Positions 9,703-19,014 of a DNA stretch of 64,000 nucleotides are shown one piece after another. The stretch spans positions 62,001 through 126,000 of the forward strand of contig JADJXL010000004.1 in assembly GCA_016715885.1 (NCBI GenBank), in the 5' to 3' direction. The first letter of the stretch is position 1. Each line of letters opens with the position of its first letter. The DNA is from Polyangiaceae bacterium (GTDB lineage Bacteria; Myxococcota_A; Polyangia; Polyangiales; Polyangiaceae). The notes beneath the pieces were generated by a model. It ran no database searches. It worked only from the letters and a program-made list of their open reading frames with translations, and was not told the origin of the DNA. The position numbers and the translations under genes are program-made.

Positions 9703-10923
9703 ATGGAAGTTGTCACTGTCAATACGATGCTCCGCAAGCGCGACAAGCGCTCGCCTGCGGGTGCGCTCCTCGAAATGGGTTTTCGCCCATTTTTTCTACT
9801 AGGATCGGCGTTTTCTGCCGTGGCCATGGCCATTTGGTACCTGGTCTATCGAGGCGCGGTGCGCCTGCCTCTTGCAGGCCTCGATCCGCAGCTTTGGCAT
9901 GCGCACGAAATGGTGTTTGGTTTCGGTGGCGCCATCGTTGGCGGGTTTCTGCTCACGGCTGCGCGCAATTGGACGTCCCTTCCGACGGCTTCCGGCGGTG
10001 CGCTCGTGGCCATCGTTCTCGCCTGGCTCGCTGCACGATTGATACCGCTTGCATTCGGCACGAACGCCATTGCCATCATGGCCCTGGCCGATATGGCATT
10101 CCTCGGCGGGGTCTTCGTGAGCATTGCGAGCCCCATTCTGCGCTCGAAGCAGACGCGGCAAATCCCCATTTTGGGCGTGCTCTTCGTTCTGGGCGCGAGC
10201 CACGCTGCGTTTTACCTCGGCGCGTGGTCGCACAATACGAATCTCCTTCGCGGCGGGCTATACGCGGGTCTGTACGCGATCCTCTTGATGGTCCTCCTCA
10301 TTGCGGCGCGCGTCGTCCCGTTCTTCGTCGAAAAGGGCATTCCAGGCACCGCCAAACCCGAAGAACCGCGATGGCTCTTCGTCTCCGTGCCGCTGCTTTT
10401 CGTAGCGTACGCGGCGCTCGACGTTGCTGGCGTGAGCATGCAATATGGTCTCGGCGCCGTTTCCGCCTTGCTCGCGATTTTGACGACGGTGCGCATGGGC
10501 TACTGGTACCGGCGCGGCGTTCTTTCGCGTCCGCTGCTTTGGGTGCTCTTCGTGGCTTATGCTGGTTTCCCGCTCGGGTTTTTGCTTCGAGCGCTCGCGA
10601 TGCCCCTGGGGCTGGCTCCTTCATTGGCACTTCACGCCTTGAGTGTCGGGGCCATTGGCGTCATGACGCTCGGCATGATGGCGCGCGTGACCCTTGGCCA
10701 TACGGGTCGCGTGATTGCATCGCCGCCGCGCGCTTCTGGCGTGCTTTTCGGATTGCTCGCTTGCGCGCTCGTGGCACGAGTGATCGGGCCGGCCAGCGGA
10801 ATCGGTGATTACGTCGTTTGGATGAGCGTCGCGCAGGTGCTTTGGATTCTGGCGTTTGCGAGCTTCGCGTTCGTCTTCGGCCCCATGCTCGTCGCCCCGC
10901 GCGTGGATGGCAAGCCTGGTTGA
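9703..10923 (+). CDS. nnrS: NnrS family membrane protein
   Basis: About 406 residues with roughly 12 hydrophobic segments. The ATG at 9703 follows GGGAGG at 9692-9697; the open frame extends upstream to 9610 without support. Hallmarks are GFRPFFLLG near the N-terminus and the HAHEMVFGF segment with potential metal or heme-ligating histidines; a further His-containing patch is LGHTGRV. NnrS proteins occur with denitrification genes and relieve nitrosative stress, apparently by limiting dinitrosyl-iron complex formation. It is convergent with moeA, and a hairpin lies between them. Confidence 0.9.
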   Translation: MEVVTVNTMLRKRDKRSPAGALLEMGFRPFFLLGSAFSAVAMAIWYLVYRGAVRLPLAGLDPQLWHAHEMVFGFGGAIVGGFLLTAARNWTSLPTASGGALVAIVLAWLAARLIPLAFGTNAIAIMALADMAFLGGVFVSIASPILRSKQTRQIPILGVLFVLGASHAAFYLGAWSHNTNLLRGGLYAGLYAILLMVLLIAARVVPFFVEKGIPGTAKPEEPRWLFVSVPLLFVAYAALDVAGVSMQYGLGAVSALLAILTTVRMGYWYRRGVLSRPLLWVLFVAYAGFPLGFLLRALAMPLGLAPSLALHALSVGAIGVMTLGMMARVTLGHTGRVIASPPRASGVLFGLLACALVARVIGPASGIGDYVVWMSVAQVLWILAFASFAFVFGPMLVAPRVDGKPG

Positions 10924-10940
10924 GGGCTAGCTCCCGCTGC

Positions 10941-10971
10941 GCTGCGGGCGTTCGCAATGACCGCCCGCAGC
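10941..10971. terminator. Hairpin between convergent nnrS and moeA
   Basis: A perfect 10-bp inverted repeat (GCTGCGGGCG at 10941-10950, CGCCCGCAGC at 10962-10971) with an 11-nt loop lies 18 nt past the nnrS stop and 9 nt past the moeA stop. There is no T-run on either side. It suits a bidirectional terminator or RNA 3'-end stabiliser. Confidence 0.5.
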
Positions 10972-10979
10972 CTTGCTCG

Positions 10980-12179
10980 CTACGCCAAAGCCAACACCCG
11001 CAACATCTCCCCCGCATAAAGCTTCCCACCTCGTCCAGGCAGCCACGCAAGCGCATCGGCTCGCGCCACACCGACCGTCGAGCCCGAAGCTTGCTGCGGC
11101 AAGAGCGAAGCCACGAGCCGCCCGTCGTCGTCTACCTCGAGCGTCGCGCGGGCAAATTGAATCCTGCCCGTCGGCAATACCATTTCATGCGCTGCTCGAG
11201 CCGATATCCACTTCGGTCGCGCAGCCACGTCACCCTGCATCGCCCGAAGAAGCGGCTGCGCAAAAAGGACCGCCGTCACGAATGCCGCTGCGGGATTTCC
11301 CGGCAATCCAATCACTCGACCCTGACCGAAGCGCCCAAACGCCATGGGTTTTCCAGGCTTGATGGCCACTTTCCAAAAATCGAGCGCCACGTTTTCCATC
11401 ACGAACGCCTCGCGCACATGGTCGTGCGATCCGACGCTCACGCCGCCAATCGTCAAAAGCAGATCGGCACAATCGAGCGCCCGGCGCACTTCGAGGCGAA
11501 TGGCGTCGATGTCATCACGAGCATGCCGGTGCTCGACCGTCGCCCCGCATTGCGCCGCAATCGCGCTGATCATCGGTCCATTGCTGTCGACAACGCTGCC
11601 CGCAGCAGCCGCCGTCCCGGCAGCTCGCAATTCGTCGCCCGTCGTGAGCACCACGACGCGCGGTTTTTGCGCCACGAGCACCTTCGCCCGATCCAATGCC
11701 GCCACGAGCCCCACGTGCCGCGTTCCAAGACGCATTCCTCGAGTGAGCGCCGTTGCACCAACCTGCAAGTCCTCGCCCTGCTTTCGCACGTGCTGCCCGC
11801 GCCGGATTGCATGCGTCAATAAAATGGCGTCGCCTTCTCGCTGCACGTCTTCCTGCGCCACGACCGTATCGGCCCTTTTGGGCACCGGAGCCCCCGTGAA
11901 GATGCGACAAGCCGTCCCTTGTGCGACGATTTCCAGAGGCGCGCCACCCGGCCGAGATTCTCCCACGACGAGCAACCGCGGCTTTTCACCCGAAGGCAAG
12001 TCCGAAAGGGCAAACGCATACCCATCCATCGCGCTGTAATCGAATGCGGGTATCGGCGCGCGAGCCGCCACATCCTCGGCAAGCACGCGGCCCACACATT
12101 CGAGCGGCGAGACAGGCTCGGGCTCGAGTCGAGGTGCATCGTCGAGCAATCGCTCGAGCGCTTCTTCGTAGGTGAACAT
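10980..12179 (-). CDS. moeA: Molybdopterin molybdenumtransferase MoeA
   Basis: The 399-residue protein has normal length for the family. The start at 12179 (MFTYEEALERLL) was chosen because MoeA proteins begin here; the frame is open for 82 more codons upstream without similarity. Recognisable parts are FDYSAMDGYA, RIFTGAPVPKRADTVVAQE, the MPT-binding GDEL and DSNGPM segments, TIGGVSVGSHDH and KPGKPMAFG. MoeA inserts molybdate into adenylated molybdopterin in the cytoplasm. It is divergent from moaA, and both flank the molybdoenzyme operon they serve. Confidence 0.96.
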   Translation of the reverse strand: MFTYEEALERLLDDAPRLEPEPVSPLECVGRVLAEDVAARAPIPAFDYSAMDGYAFALSDLPSGEKPRLLVVGESRPGGAPLEIVAQGTACRIFTGAPVPKRADTVVAQEDVQREGDAILLTHAIRRGQHVRKQGEDLQVGATALTRGMRLGTRHVGLVAALDRAKVLVAQKPRVVVLTTGDELRAAGTAAAAGSVVDSNGPMISAIAAQCGATVEHRHARDDIDAIRLEVRRALDCADLLLTIGGVSVGSHDHVREAFVMENVALDFWKVAIKPGKPMAFGRFGQGRVIGLPGNPAAAFVTAVLFAQPLLRAMQGDVAARPKWISARAAHEMVLPTGRIQFARATLEVDDDGRLVASLLPQQASGSTVGVARADALAWLPGRGGKLYAGEMLRVLALA

Positions 12180-12423
12180 AGGAACTGACTCCGTGGCGTA
12201 GCATGTCTTCGGGTACGGATACGAATGAAATCGATACGCTCGTGCGTCTTCGGTCATTAGCAGTCGGTCGCAACCAGTAGTCAGTAGCAATGCCCATGCC
12301 CGGATGAACGTCGCCCGACGCAAGGATTGCGTCGAGCACGCATGATTCGCACGCTCATTGCAGATGGCCATCGAGATTTGCGGAATTTTCCGTACGGGCG
12401 CGTTTCGTGCATCGGATGAGGAC

Positions 12424-13416
12424 ATGAACCGCCCCCCCGCAGCAGCTCGCGTTTCGATTACGGATCGCTGCGATCTCGCATGCGTTTATTGCCGCCCCGC
12501 GAATGGCGATGCGTGTTTGCCGCGGGAACGTAGACTCGATGTGTCCGCGTGGGCCGAGCTCTTCAAGGCATTGGCCGCGCAAGGCGTGCGCCGGCTCAAA
12601 TTGACCGGAGGCGAGCCGCTTTTGCACCCGCACGTCGTGGAGCTCGTACGCACCGCTGCAAACACACCCGGCATTACGGATGTGTCGCTCACGACGAATG
12701 CGACTCGATTGGAATCACTGGCCCAGCCGCTGCGCGATGCAGGTTTGTCACGGATCAACATCTCGGTGGACTCGCTGCGAGAAGATAGATTCCGCGTCAT
12801 CACACGAGGCGGCGAGCTCGTGCAAGTTTTGCGTGGCGTGCGCGCCGCTTGCGCCGCCGGGTTCGACGAGATCAAGACGAATACCGTGGTCCTCGGTCCG
12901 GGAGAACGAGGCGACGACCGGAACGACGACGAGCTTTCGGACATCGTCACTTGGGCTTGGTCCCTGGGAATTACGCCGCGATTCATCGAGCTCATGCCCA
13001 TCGGCGTGGCCGCGCAGTTTCCAGGTCGGCTCGTTTCTTACCGGCAAATGCGCGATGCGCTGGTTTGTCTCCTTGGAACCAATGACGAAATTGGCAAAGT
13101 GGACGACAATCGCGGGCCTGCACGTTACGTATCGGCATCCCAAAATCGAGCTTCGCGCGTGGGATTCATTACGGGAACAACGCGTCCTTTCTGTGAAGGA
13201 TGTGATCGAATTCGCATTACGGCGGATGGTCAGGTGCGCAGTTGTTTGGCGCGGATGGATTGTGTGGATGTGTCGGATGCTGCGCGTGCTGGTGATTTCG
13301 CCGACTTGGTACAGAGTCTGCACACAGCATGGACGCAGAAGCCTGATACGAGGAGCTGGAAAGGTTCCACGGAGACTTCGGCACGTCGCGTCAGCATGCG
13401 CGTGCTCGGAGGCTGA
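12424..13416 (+). CDS. moaA: GTP 3',8-cyclase MoaA
   Basis: About 330 residues from the ATG at 12424; an in-frame ATG at 12364 and TTG at 12358 are alternatives and no strong Shine-Dalgarno decides. The N-terminal SAM cluster motif is CDLACVYC, followed by LTGGEPLLH. The C-terminal substrate-side cluster shows FCEGCDRIRITADGQVRSCL. It converts GTP to 3',8-cyclo-H2GTP, the first molybdopterin step. The canonical C-terminal GG is present (VLGG), which MoaA needs for activity. It sits about 100 nt upstream of the molybdoenzyme operon. Confidence 0.94.
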   Translation: MNRPPAAARVSITDRCDLACVYCRPANGDACLPRERRLDVSAWAELFKALAAQGVRRLKLTGGEPLLHPHVVELVRTAANTPGITDVSLTTNATRLESLAQPLRDAGLSRINISVDSLREDRFRVITRGGELVQVLRGVRAACAAGFDEIKTNTVVLGPGERGDDRNDDELSDIVTWAWSLGITPRFIELMPIGVAAQFPGRLVSYRQMRDALVCLLGTNDEIGKVDDNRGPARYVSASQNRASRVGFITGTTRPFCEGCDRIRITADGQVRSCLARMDCVDVSDAARAGDFADLVQSLHTAWTQKPDTRSWKGSTETSARRVSMRVLGG

Positions 13417-13518
13417 ATTCGGTTTTACATAATGGAACGACATATTTGGCTGGGAATGTTTCAATCTGGCGAAATCGGAGCACTCGACGGACGATGCGTC
13501 CGCGGTTGGAGGTAAGCC

Positions 13519-16500
13519 ATGTCGGGTAAAATAACGAGGCGCTCATTGCTGTCTCTGCTGGGCACGGGCGTTGCCGGTGCAGCAGCGACGAACGCTTGGG
13601 GGTTCAATTTCTTGGAGCCGCTGGTCGTGGAAAACCCGCTGGCGGCGTATCCAAGCCGGTCGTGGGAAGACGTATATCGTGATTTGTATGCGTACGATGC
13701 GACGTTTACATTCACGTGTGCGCCCAACGATACGCACAATTGCATCCTCAAGGGATACGTTCGAAACGGTACGCTCGTTCGTATCGGGCCGACGTTTGGT
13801 TATGGTGAAGCGATGGATGCGTCTGGGTTTGGCCAAGCGTCTCATCGCTGGGATCCGCGCGTGTGCCAAAAAGGTTTGGCGCTCGTGCGAAGGTTTTACG
13901 GCGATCGGCGCTGCAAGTACCCGCTCGTGCGCAAGGGATGGCTCGAATGGGCCGAGGCGGGTTTTCCGCGCGACCCGAATACGGGCGCGGTCGATCCGAA
14001 ATACCTGCGCCGGGGACTCGATCCGTTCGTCCGCGTGAGTTGGGAGCAGACGTTCGAGCTTGCGGCGAAGGGTTTCCAATCCATTGCGAAGGACTACAGC
14101 GGCGAGCAGGGCAAGAAGTGGCTCACGGCGCAAGGTTTCGATCCGGCGATGATCGAGGCTACCGAGGGTGTGGGGACGCAGGTCATCAAGATGCGTGGCG
14201 GCATGCCGCTGCTAGGGCTGACGCGCATTTTCGGCCAATACCGATTCGCGAATACCTTGTCGCTGCTCGACGCCAAAGTCCGCAACGTCGAACCGGACAA
14301 AGCTTTGGGCGCTCGCGGTTGGGACAACTTCACCTGGCATACCGATTTGCCTCCGGGACATCCGATGGTCACGGGACAGCAGGCCGTGGACTGGGACTTG
14401 GTGTTGGCTGAGAAGGCGAATCTCTTGGTGGTCTGGGGCATGAATTGGATCACCACCAAAATGCCCGATGCGCATTGGCTGACCGAAGCGCGGCTCAAGG
14501 GAACGAAAGTCGTCGTGATTGCGGCCGAATATTCCGCGACGATGAACAAGTCCGACTTGGGCTTGGTCGTGCGTCCGGGCACGACACCGGCGCTCGCCTT
14601 GGGGTTTGCCCACGTCATCCTCAGCGAAAAGCTGTACGATGTCGAGTTCATCAAGGCCAATACGGATCTGCCTTCGCTCATTCGGCTCGACACGTTTGAA
14701 CGATTGCGTGCGGATGACGTCTTGGACCTCGAATCGAAGGGCGGAACCGGTTTGTTCGTGGTCAAAAAAGGCGAGTCATCGCCGGCGGCGGTGGATCAGG
14801 ATCGCGGCGTCGTCAATGAGGCAATCGTCGACAAGTTCGCTCCGTTCGTCGTATGGGACGCGAAAGACAACAAACCGGTGGCCGTGAGCCGCGATGAAAT
14901 TGGCGCGAAGTGGAAGGAGCGCAAAATCGACGCTGCGCTCGAGGGCGAAGTCGAGGTTACGCTCAAGGATGGAAGCAAGGTCAAGTGCAAGCCGAGCTTC
15001 GACTTGATCAAGCAATACGTGCTCGACAACTTTGATCCGGCGTCCGTCAGTGAAATGACGTGGGCGCCGGTCGAGGGGATTCAGACGATCGCACGGGAAA
15101 TCGCCAAGAACCCCGAAAAAACACTCTTCGCCTGCGGCATGGGGCCGAATCAGTTCTTCAACAACGACCTGAAGGACCGAGCCGTTCTTTTGGTTGCGTC
15201 CTTGTCGCGCAACATCGGGTTCGTCGGAGGCAACGTTGGCTCGTATTCGGGCAATTACCGCGCAGGCTACTTCAATGGGCTGCCGCAATACATCTTCGAG
15301 GACATGTTCGACCTCGAGCTCGACCCGGAAAAACCGTCGCGGGTGAAATCACGCGTGCGGTTCGAATCGGTGCATTACTGGAACCACGGCGATGCGCCGC
15401 TTCGCATGGGCAAAGAATTGCTCACGGGCAAGAGTCACATCCCAACGCCGACGAAGGCCGTGTGGGTATCCAATTCGAACTCGCTCATCGGCAATGCCAA
15501 AGGGCATTACGAGACCGTGTTCAATACGATGAAGCGCGTCGACATGCTCATCGTGAACGAATGGTGGTGGACGGCGTCGTGCGAATATGCGGACATCGTC
15601 TTCCCGGTCGATGCGTGGGCGGAATTCAAGCATCCGGACGCGACGGCAAGCGTGACGAACCCGTTCATTTCGGTGTTTCCGCGCACGCCTTTCGAGCGCA
15701 TCTACAAGACGAAGTCGGACATCGAATGCAGCGCCGGCGTCGCGAAAGCTCTGGCAAAGCTCACGGGCGACGATCGTTTTGCCAAAGCGTGGAAATTCGT
15801 GGACGATGGACGGGTCGATGTATACCTGCAACGCATCTTCGACGCGTCGAGCATGGCTCGCGGCATCGACTTCTTGAAGGCCGAAGACGACGCCAAGCGC
15901 GGCGTGCCGACGATCATTCAATCGCGCACGTACCCGAAATCGGTCGGATGGGAACAAGCCTACGAGGACAAACCTTGGTACACTCGCACCGGGCGGCTCG
16001 AGTTCTACCGCGACGAAAAGGAGTTTTTGGAGAGCGGCGAGAACCTGCCCGTGCACCGCGAACCGATCGACTCGACGTTTTACGAACCAAACGTCATCGT
16101 GGGCAAGCCGCATCCCGCGCTTCGTCCGAAAGGGCCGGAAGCGTACGGCATCAAGAGAGACGACTTGGAGGGTGACGTGCGACAAGCGCGCCACGTGCTC
16201 AAACCGTGGAGTGAAGTCAAGGAGACGAAACATCCGCTGAATGCACACGACGCGAGCTACAAGTTCATCTTTCACACGCCGAAATATCGGCACGGCGCGC
16301 ATACGACGCCCGTCGATACGGATATCGTGGCGGTTTGGTTCGGGCCTTTCGGCGATATGCTCCGGCACGATACGCGTACGCCATTCGTCACGGAGTCGTA
16401 TTTGGAAATGCATCCGCTCGATTGCAAGGATCTCGGATGCGAAGACGGCGATTACGTGTACGTGGATGCGGATCCGCACGATCGGCCGTTCAAAGGTTGG

Positions 16501-16989
16501 AAGGACAAGGATCGGGCCGAAGAATACAAGGTCGCGCGGCTGCTTTGCCGCATCAGGTTTTACCCGGGCACGCCCCGCGGCGTCATTCGCATGTGGCACA
16601 ACATGTACGGCGCGACGCATGGAACCATGCGTGGAGCGGCGACGCATCCGTACGGTTTGGCGCGAAATCCCGATACGGGCTACCAAGCGCTTTTCCGAGC
16701 AGGTTCGCATCAAAGCTGCACGCGCGGATTCATCAAACCGACGCACATGACGGATACGCTCGTGCGCAAGAATTCGTTGACGCAGATGATGGGTCAAGGT
16801 TTCGAGCCCGACGTGCATTGTCCGACGGGTGCACCGCGCGAATCGTTCGTGAAGGTGACACGCGCCGAAGCTGGGGGTATCGGCGGAAAGGGGTTGTGGC
16901 GTCCGGCTGAAAAAGGGCTGACGCCGACCCACGAGACGGAAGCGATGAAACGCTTCCTCGCAGGCAAGTACGTGTCGGTGAAAGGCTGA
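13519..16989 (+). CDS. Exported type II molybdoenzyme catalytic subunit (periplasmic NarG / NxrA-like)
   Basis: The 1156-residue protein starts at an ATG after GGAGGTAA. The N-terminus is a Tat signal (TRRSLL at residues 6-11, then a hydrophobic stretch), so the folded holoenzyme is exported. The FS0 cluster site reads C67-x3-D71-x3-C75-x40-C116. By alignment to NarG (H-x3-C-x3-C), Cys replaces His and Asp replaces the middle Cys, a pattern I associate with NxrA/periplasmic nitrate reductase relatives. The segment FTWHTDLPPGHP places the likely Mo-ligating Asp at 276, as in type II DMSO-reductase-family enzymes. The length exceeds ethylbenzene, DMS and selenate enzymes (about 900-980) and is close to periplasmic NXR (about 1150). 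Beta, gamma and chaperone genes follow. Nitrate reduction or nitrite oxidation are the leading substrates; selenate, chlorate or organic substrates cannot be excluded. Confidence 0.85.
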   Translation: MSGKITRRSLLSLLGTGVAGAAATNAWGFNFLEPLVVENPLAAYPSRSWEDVYRDLYAYDATFTFTCAPNDTHNCILKGYVRNGTLVRIGPTFGYGEAMDASGFGQASHRWDPRVCQKGLALVRRFYGDRRCKYPLVRKGWLEWAEAGFPRDPNTGAVDPKYLRRGLDPFVRVSWEQTFELAAKGFQSIAKDYSGEQGKKWLTAQGFDPAMIEATEGVGTQVIKMRGGMPLLGLTRIFGQYRFANTLSLLDAKVRNVEPDKALGARGWDNFTWHTDLPPGHPMVTGQQAVDWDLVLAEKANLLVVWGMNWITTKMPDAHWLTEARLKGTKVVVIAAEYSATMNKSDLGLVVRPGTTPALALGFAHVILSEKLYDVEFIKANTDLPSLIRLDTFERLRADDVLDLESKGGTGLFVVKKGESSPAAVDQDRGVVNEAIVDKFAPFVVWDAKDNKPVAVSRDEIGAKWKERKIDAALEGEVEVTLKDGSKVKCKPSFDLIKQYVLDNFDPASVSEMTWAPVEGIQTIAREIAKNPEKTLFACGMGPNQFFNNDLKDRAVLLVASLSRNIGFVGGNVGSYSGNYRAGYFNGLPQYIFEDMFDLELDPEKPSRVKSRVRFESVHYWNHGDAPLRMGKELLTGKSHIPTPTKAVWVSNSNSLIGNAKGHYETVFNTMKRVDMLIVNEWWWTASCEYADIVFPVDAWAEFKHPDATASVTNPFISVFPRTPFERIYKTKSDIECSAGVAKALAKLTGDDRFAKAWKFVDDGRVDVYLQRIFDASSMARGIDFLKAEDDAKRGVPTIIQSRTYPKSVGWEQAYEDKPWYTRTGRLEFYRDEKEFLESGENLPVHREPIDSTFYEPNVIVGKPHPALRPKGPEAYGIKRDDLEGDVRQARHVLKPWSEVKETKHPLNAHDASYKFIFHTPKYRHGAHTTPVDTDIVAVWFGPFGDMLRHDTRTPFVTESYLEMHPLDCKDLGCEDGDYVYVDADPHDRPFKGWKDKDRAEEYKVARLLCRIRFYPGTPRGVIRMWHNMYGATHGTMRGAATHPYGLARNPDTGYQALFRAGSHQSCTRGFIKPTHMTDTLVRKNSLTQMMGQGFEPDVHCPTGAPRESFVKVTRAEAGGIGGKGLWRPAEKGLTPTHETEAMKRFLAGKYVSVKG

Positions 16990-16998
16990 GGGATAGCC

Positions 16999-18129
16999 AT
17001 GAGCAAAGTACAAAACTGGCAAATCGGTCGGGAAATGGAATACCCGTACGACGATGCGCGACCCCAGCGCCAGATCGCGTACATCTTCGATACGAACAAG
17101 TGCATCGAGTGTCAAACGTGCACCGTGGCTTGTAAAACGACGTGGACGAGCGGCAAAGGGCAGGAGCACATCTTCTACAACAACGTGGAAACCAAGCCTT
17201 ATGGGTTTTACCCGCATGGCTGGGACGTGAACCTGCTCGATAAGCTCGGCCCCGGCGAATGGGATGGCAACGTCTACAATGGCAAGACCATCTTCGAGGC
17301 TGGGAAGGAAATCGGCGAACGTGCGCTCGGTTATGCGCCGGACGAGGAGGATTACGCGTCGCCGAACCTCGGTGAGGACGTTTGCGCTGGATCGCTCGAG
17401 CAGGGCGCGTTTTTCCAGAACATTCACAACGTGTGGATGTTTTACTTGGCGCGCATCTGCAACCATTGCACCTATCCGGGATGTTTGTCGGCCTGCCCGC
17501 GCAAAGCCATCTACAAGCGCCCGGAAGACGGCATCGTGCTCGTGGATCAATCGCGTTGTCGCGGGTATCGCGAATGCGTGAAAGCGTGTCCGTACAAGAA
17601 GATTTTCTACAATTCGGTCACGCGTGTGTCGGAAAAGTGCATTGGTTGCTATCCGCTCATCGAGAAAGGCGAACAGCCGCAATGCGTCAAGACGTGCATC
17701 GGTAAAATTCGGCTCCAAGGCTTCATCAGCAAGCCGGGCGAAGAGCGCGCGGACAATCCCATCGATTACCTCGTGCGGATCAAGAAAGTCGCGCTCCCGC
17801 TGTACGCGCAATACGGGACCGAACCGAACGTGTATTACATTCCGCCAGTGCACGTGCCGATCGATTTCACGCAGCAGATGTTCGGGCCGGGTGTGCAAGC
17901 GGCCATGAACACGTACCGCAGCGCGCCGACGGACAAGACCCTGCTATCGGCGCTGCTCATGTTCGGCAATACGCCGCGCATCATCCATTCGTTCAAGAAT
18001 GATGGTGATTTCGCGGTGGGTTACGAGGCGGATGGGAAAGAAGCGGTTCGAGTACCGCATGACGAACCGTTTTTCAAGCGCGATTTCTTCGACAAGACGC
18101 GAAAAGTCTTCCGCTTGAACGTGACGTGA
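16999..18129 (+). CDS. Iron-sulfur beta subunit of the type II molybdoenzyme (NarH / NxrB-like)
   Basis: The 376-residue protein has four ferredoxin-type cluster motifs: CIECQTCTVAC (35-45), CNHCTYPGCLSAC (154-166), CRGYRECVKAC (187-197) and CIGCYPLIEKGEQPQCVKTC. In the third, Tyr190 stands where a [4Fe-4S] site has Cys (NarH has Trp), so a [3Fe-4S] cluster is expected. It has no signal peptide and should be co-exported with alpha through Tat. It carries electrons between the alpha FS0 cluster and the gamma heme. It starts 9 nt after the alpha stop. Confidence 0.92.
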   Translation: MSKVQNWQIGREMEYPYDDARPQRQIAYIFDTNKCIECQTCTVACKTTWTSGKGQEHIFYNNVETKPYGFYPHGWDVNLLDKLGPGEWDGNVYNGKTIFEAGKEIGERALGYAPDEEDYASPNLGEDVCAGSLEQGAFFQNIHNVWMFYLARICNHCTYPGCLSACPRKAIYKRPEDGIVLVDQSRCRGYRECVKACPYKKIFYNSVTRVSEKCIGCYPLIEKGEQPQCVKTCIGKIRLQGFISKPGEERADNPIDYLVRIKKVALPLYAQYGTEPNVYYIPPVHVPIDFTQQMFGPGVQAAMNTYRSAPTDKTLLSALLMFGNTPRIIHSFKNDGDFAVGYEADGKEAVRVPHDEPFFKRDFFDKTRKVFRLNVT

Positions 18130-18141
18130 GGGAGGCATACC

Positions 18142-19014
18142 ATGAAAACGACGAATTGCCTCGTTGTAATGCTCGCCGGGATGCTCGCGGCGAGCTGCGG
18201 GAACAAGACCACCACGACGTCGAACGACATCAAAGTGGCAATGGTCGAGACCGTCCCGATCGACCCGGATCACGCGGCCTGGGGGCGAATGGTCGACGTC
18301 AGCATCGACGTGTTGCCGCAACAGATCGCGTTTCCGACGTTGAAAGAGGGCTCGGTCAAGAAGCTCAACGTGCGCGCACTGGCAGACAAGGATTGGCTTG
18401 GTTTGCGCCTCGAATGGGAAGACCCGACCGTCGACGACATGCTCGAAACGGACAAATTCACCGACGGCGTGGCCGTGGAATTCCCGCTTGGAGACTTGAC
18501 CAAGACCAATCCAATGATGGGTGATCCGCAAAACCCGGTGTACCTCGTGCATTGGAAAGCTGCTTGGCAACGCGATGTCGACAAGGGTCGCGCCGACGTG
18601 CAAGATTTGCATCCTGCATATTGGTCGGATCCTTACCCGTTCGTGGCGGGTGGTCACCCTTATCCCGTGCAAGAAAGCTTCGAAAGCGCCAATTCGAGGC
18701 GTTACTTGCCGGGTGTGGCTGCGGGCAACCCGATGAGCAAAATCTCGCGGCAATGGCCGGTCGAAGAATTGCATGCAGAAGGATTCGGGTCACTTGCTGA
18801 TCACCGATTCCAGGATGCTCGAGGCAAAGGCGTATGGACCAAGGGAAAGTGGCGCGTGGTATTGCTTTTGCCGCGCGAAACTTCGGATCCGGCGAATCCG
18901 CACTTTGCCGCGAAGAGCTCGACGAGCGTTGCGCTTGCCGTCTGGGAAGGTAAAGCGAAAAACGTGGGCGGCCGCAAACATTGGGCTCCCTTCACCACCA
19001 TCGTGATGCCATGA
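18142..19014 (+). CDS. Heme-b gamma subunit of the type II molybdoenzyme, lipoprotein
   Basis: The 290-residue protein begins with a lipoprotein signal (LAGMLAASC, lipobox Cys19) after GGGAGG 6 nt upstream. The body resembles the ethylbenzene-dehydrogenase gamma / DMS dehydrogenase gamma beta-sandwich family, which binds heme b through Met and Lys axial ligands. Candidate Met/Lys residues occur in NPMSK and in the C-terminal KAKNVGGRKHW region, but I could not fix the pair. It should take electrons from, or feed them to, the beta subunit and pass them to periplasmic cytochromes. Lipidation would tether the complex to a membrane, which is unusual for the soluble members of this family. The stop overlaps the chaperone start (ATGA). 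Confidence 0.82.
   Translation: MKTTNCLVVMLAGMLAASCGNKTTTTSNDIKVAMVETVPIDPDHAAWGRMVDVSIDVLPQQIAFPTLKEGSVKKLNVRALADKDWLGLRLEWEDPTVDDMLETDKFTDGVAVEFPLGDLTKTNPMMGDPQNPVYLVHWKAAWQRDVDKGRADVQDLHPAYWSDPYPFVAGGHPYPVQESFESANSRRYLPGVAAGNPMSKISRQWPVEELHAEGFGSLADHRFQDARGKGVWTKGKWRVVLLLPRETSDPANPHFAAKSSTSVALAVWEGKAKNVGGRKHWAPFTTIVMP

Noticed and set aside
8994..10808. Plus-strand frame of 604 codons over the radical SAM and nnrS genes
   Set aside because: Out of frame with both recognised genes; Arg/Cys-rich shadow translation.
15349..17898. Minus-strand frame of 849 codons opposite the molybdoenzyme genes
   Set aside because: It is an antisense shadow of the alpha and beta genes caused by GC-rich codon use; the protein is His/Arg/Phe-rich with no domain.
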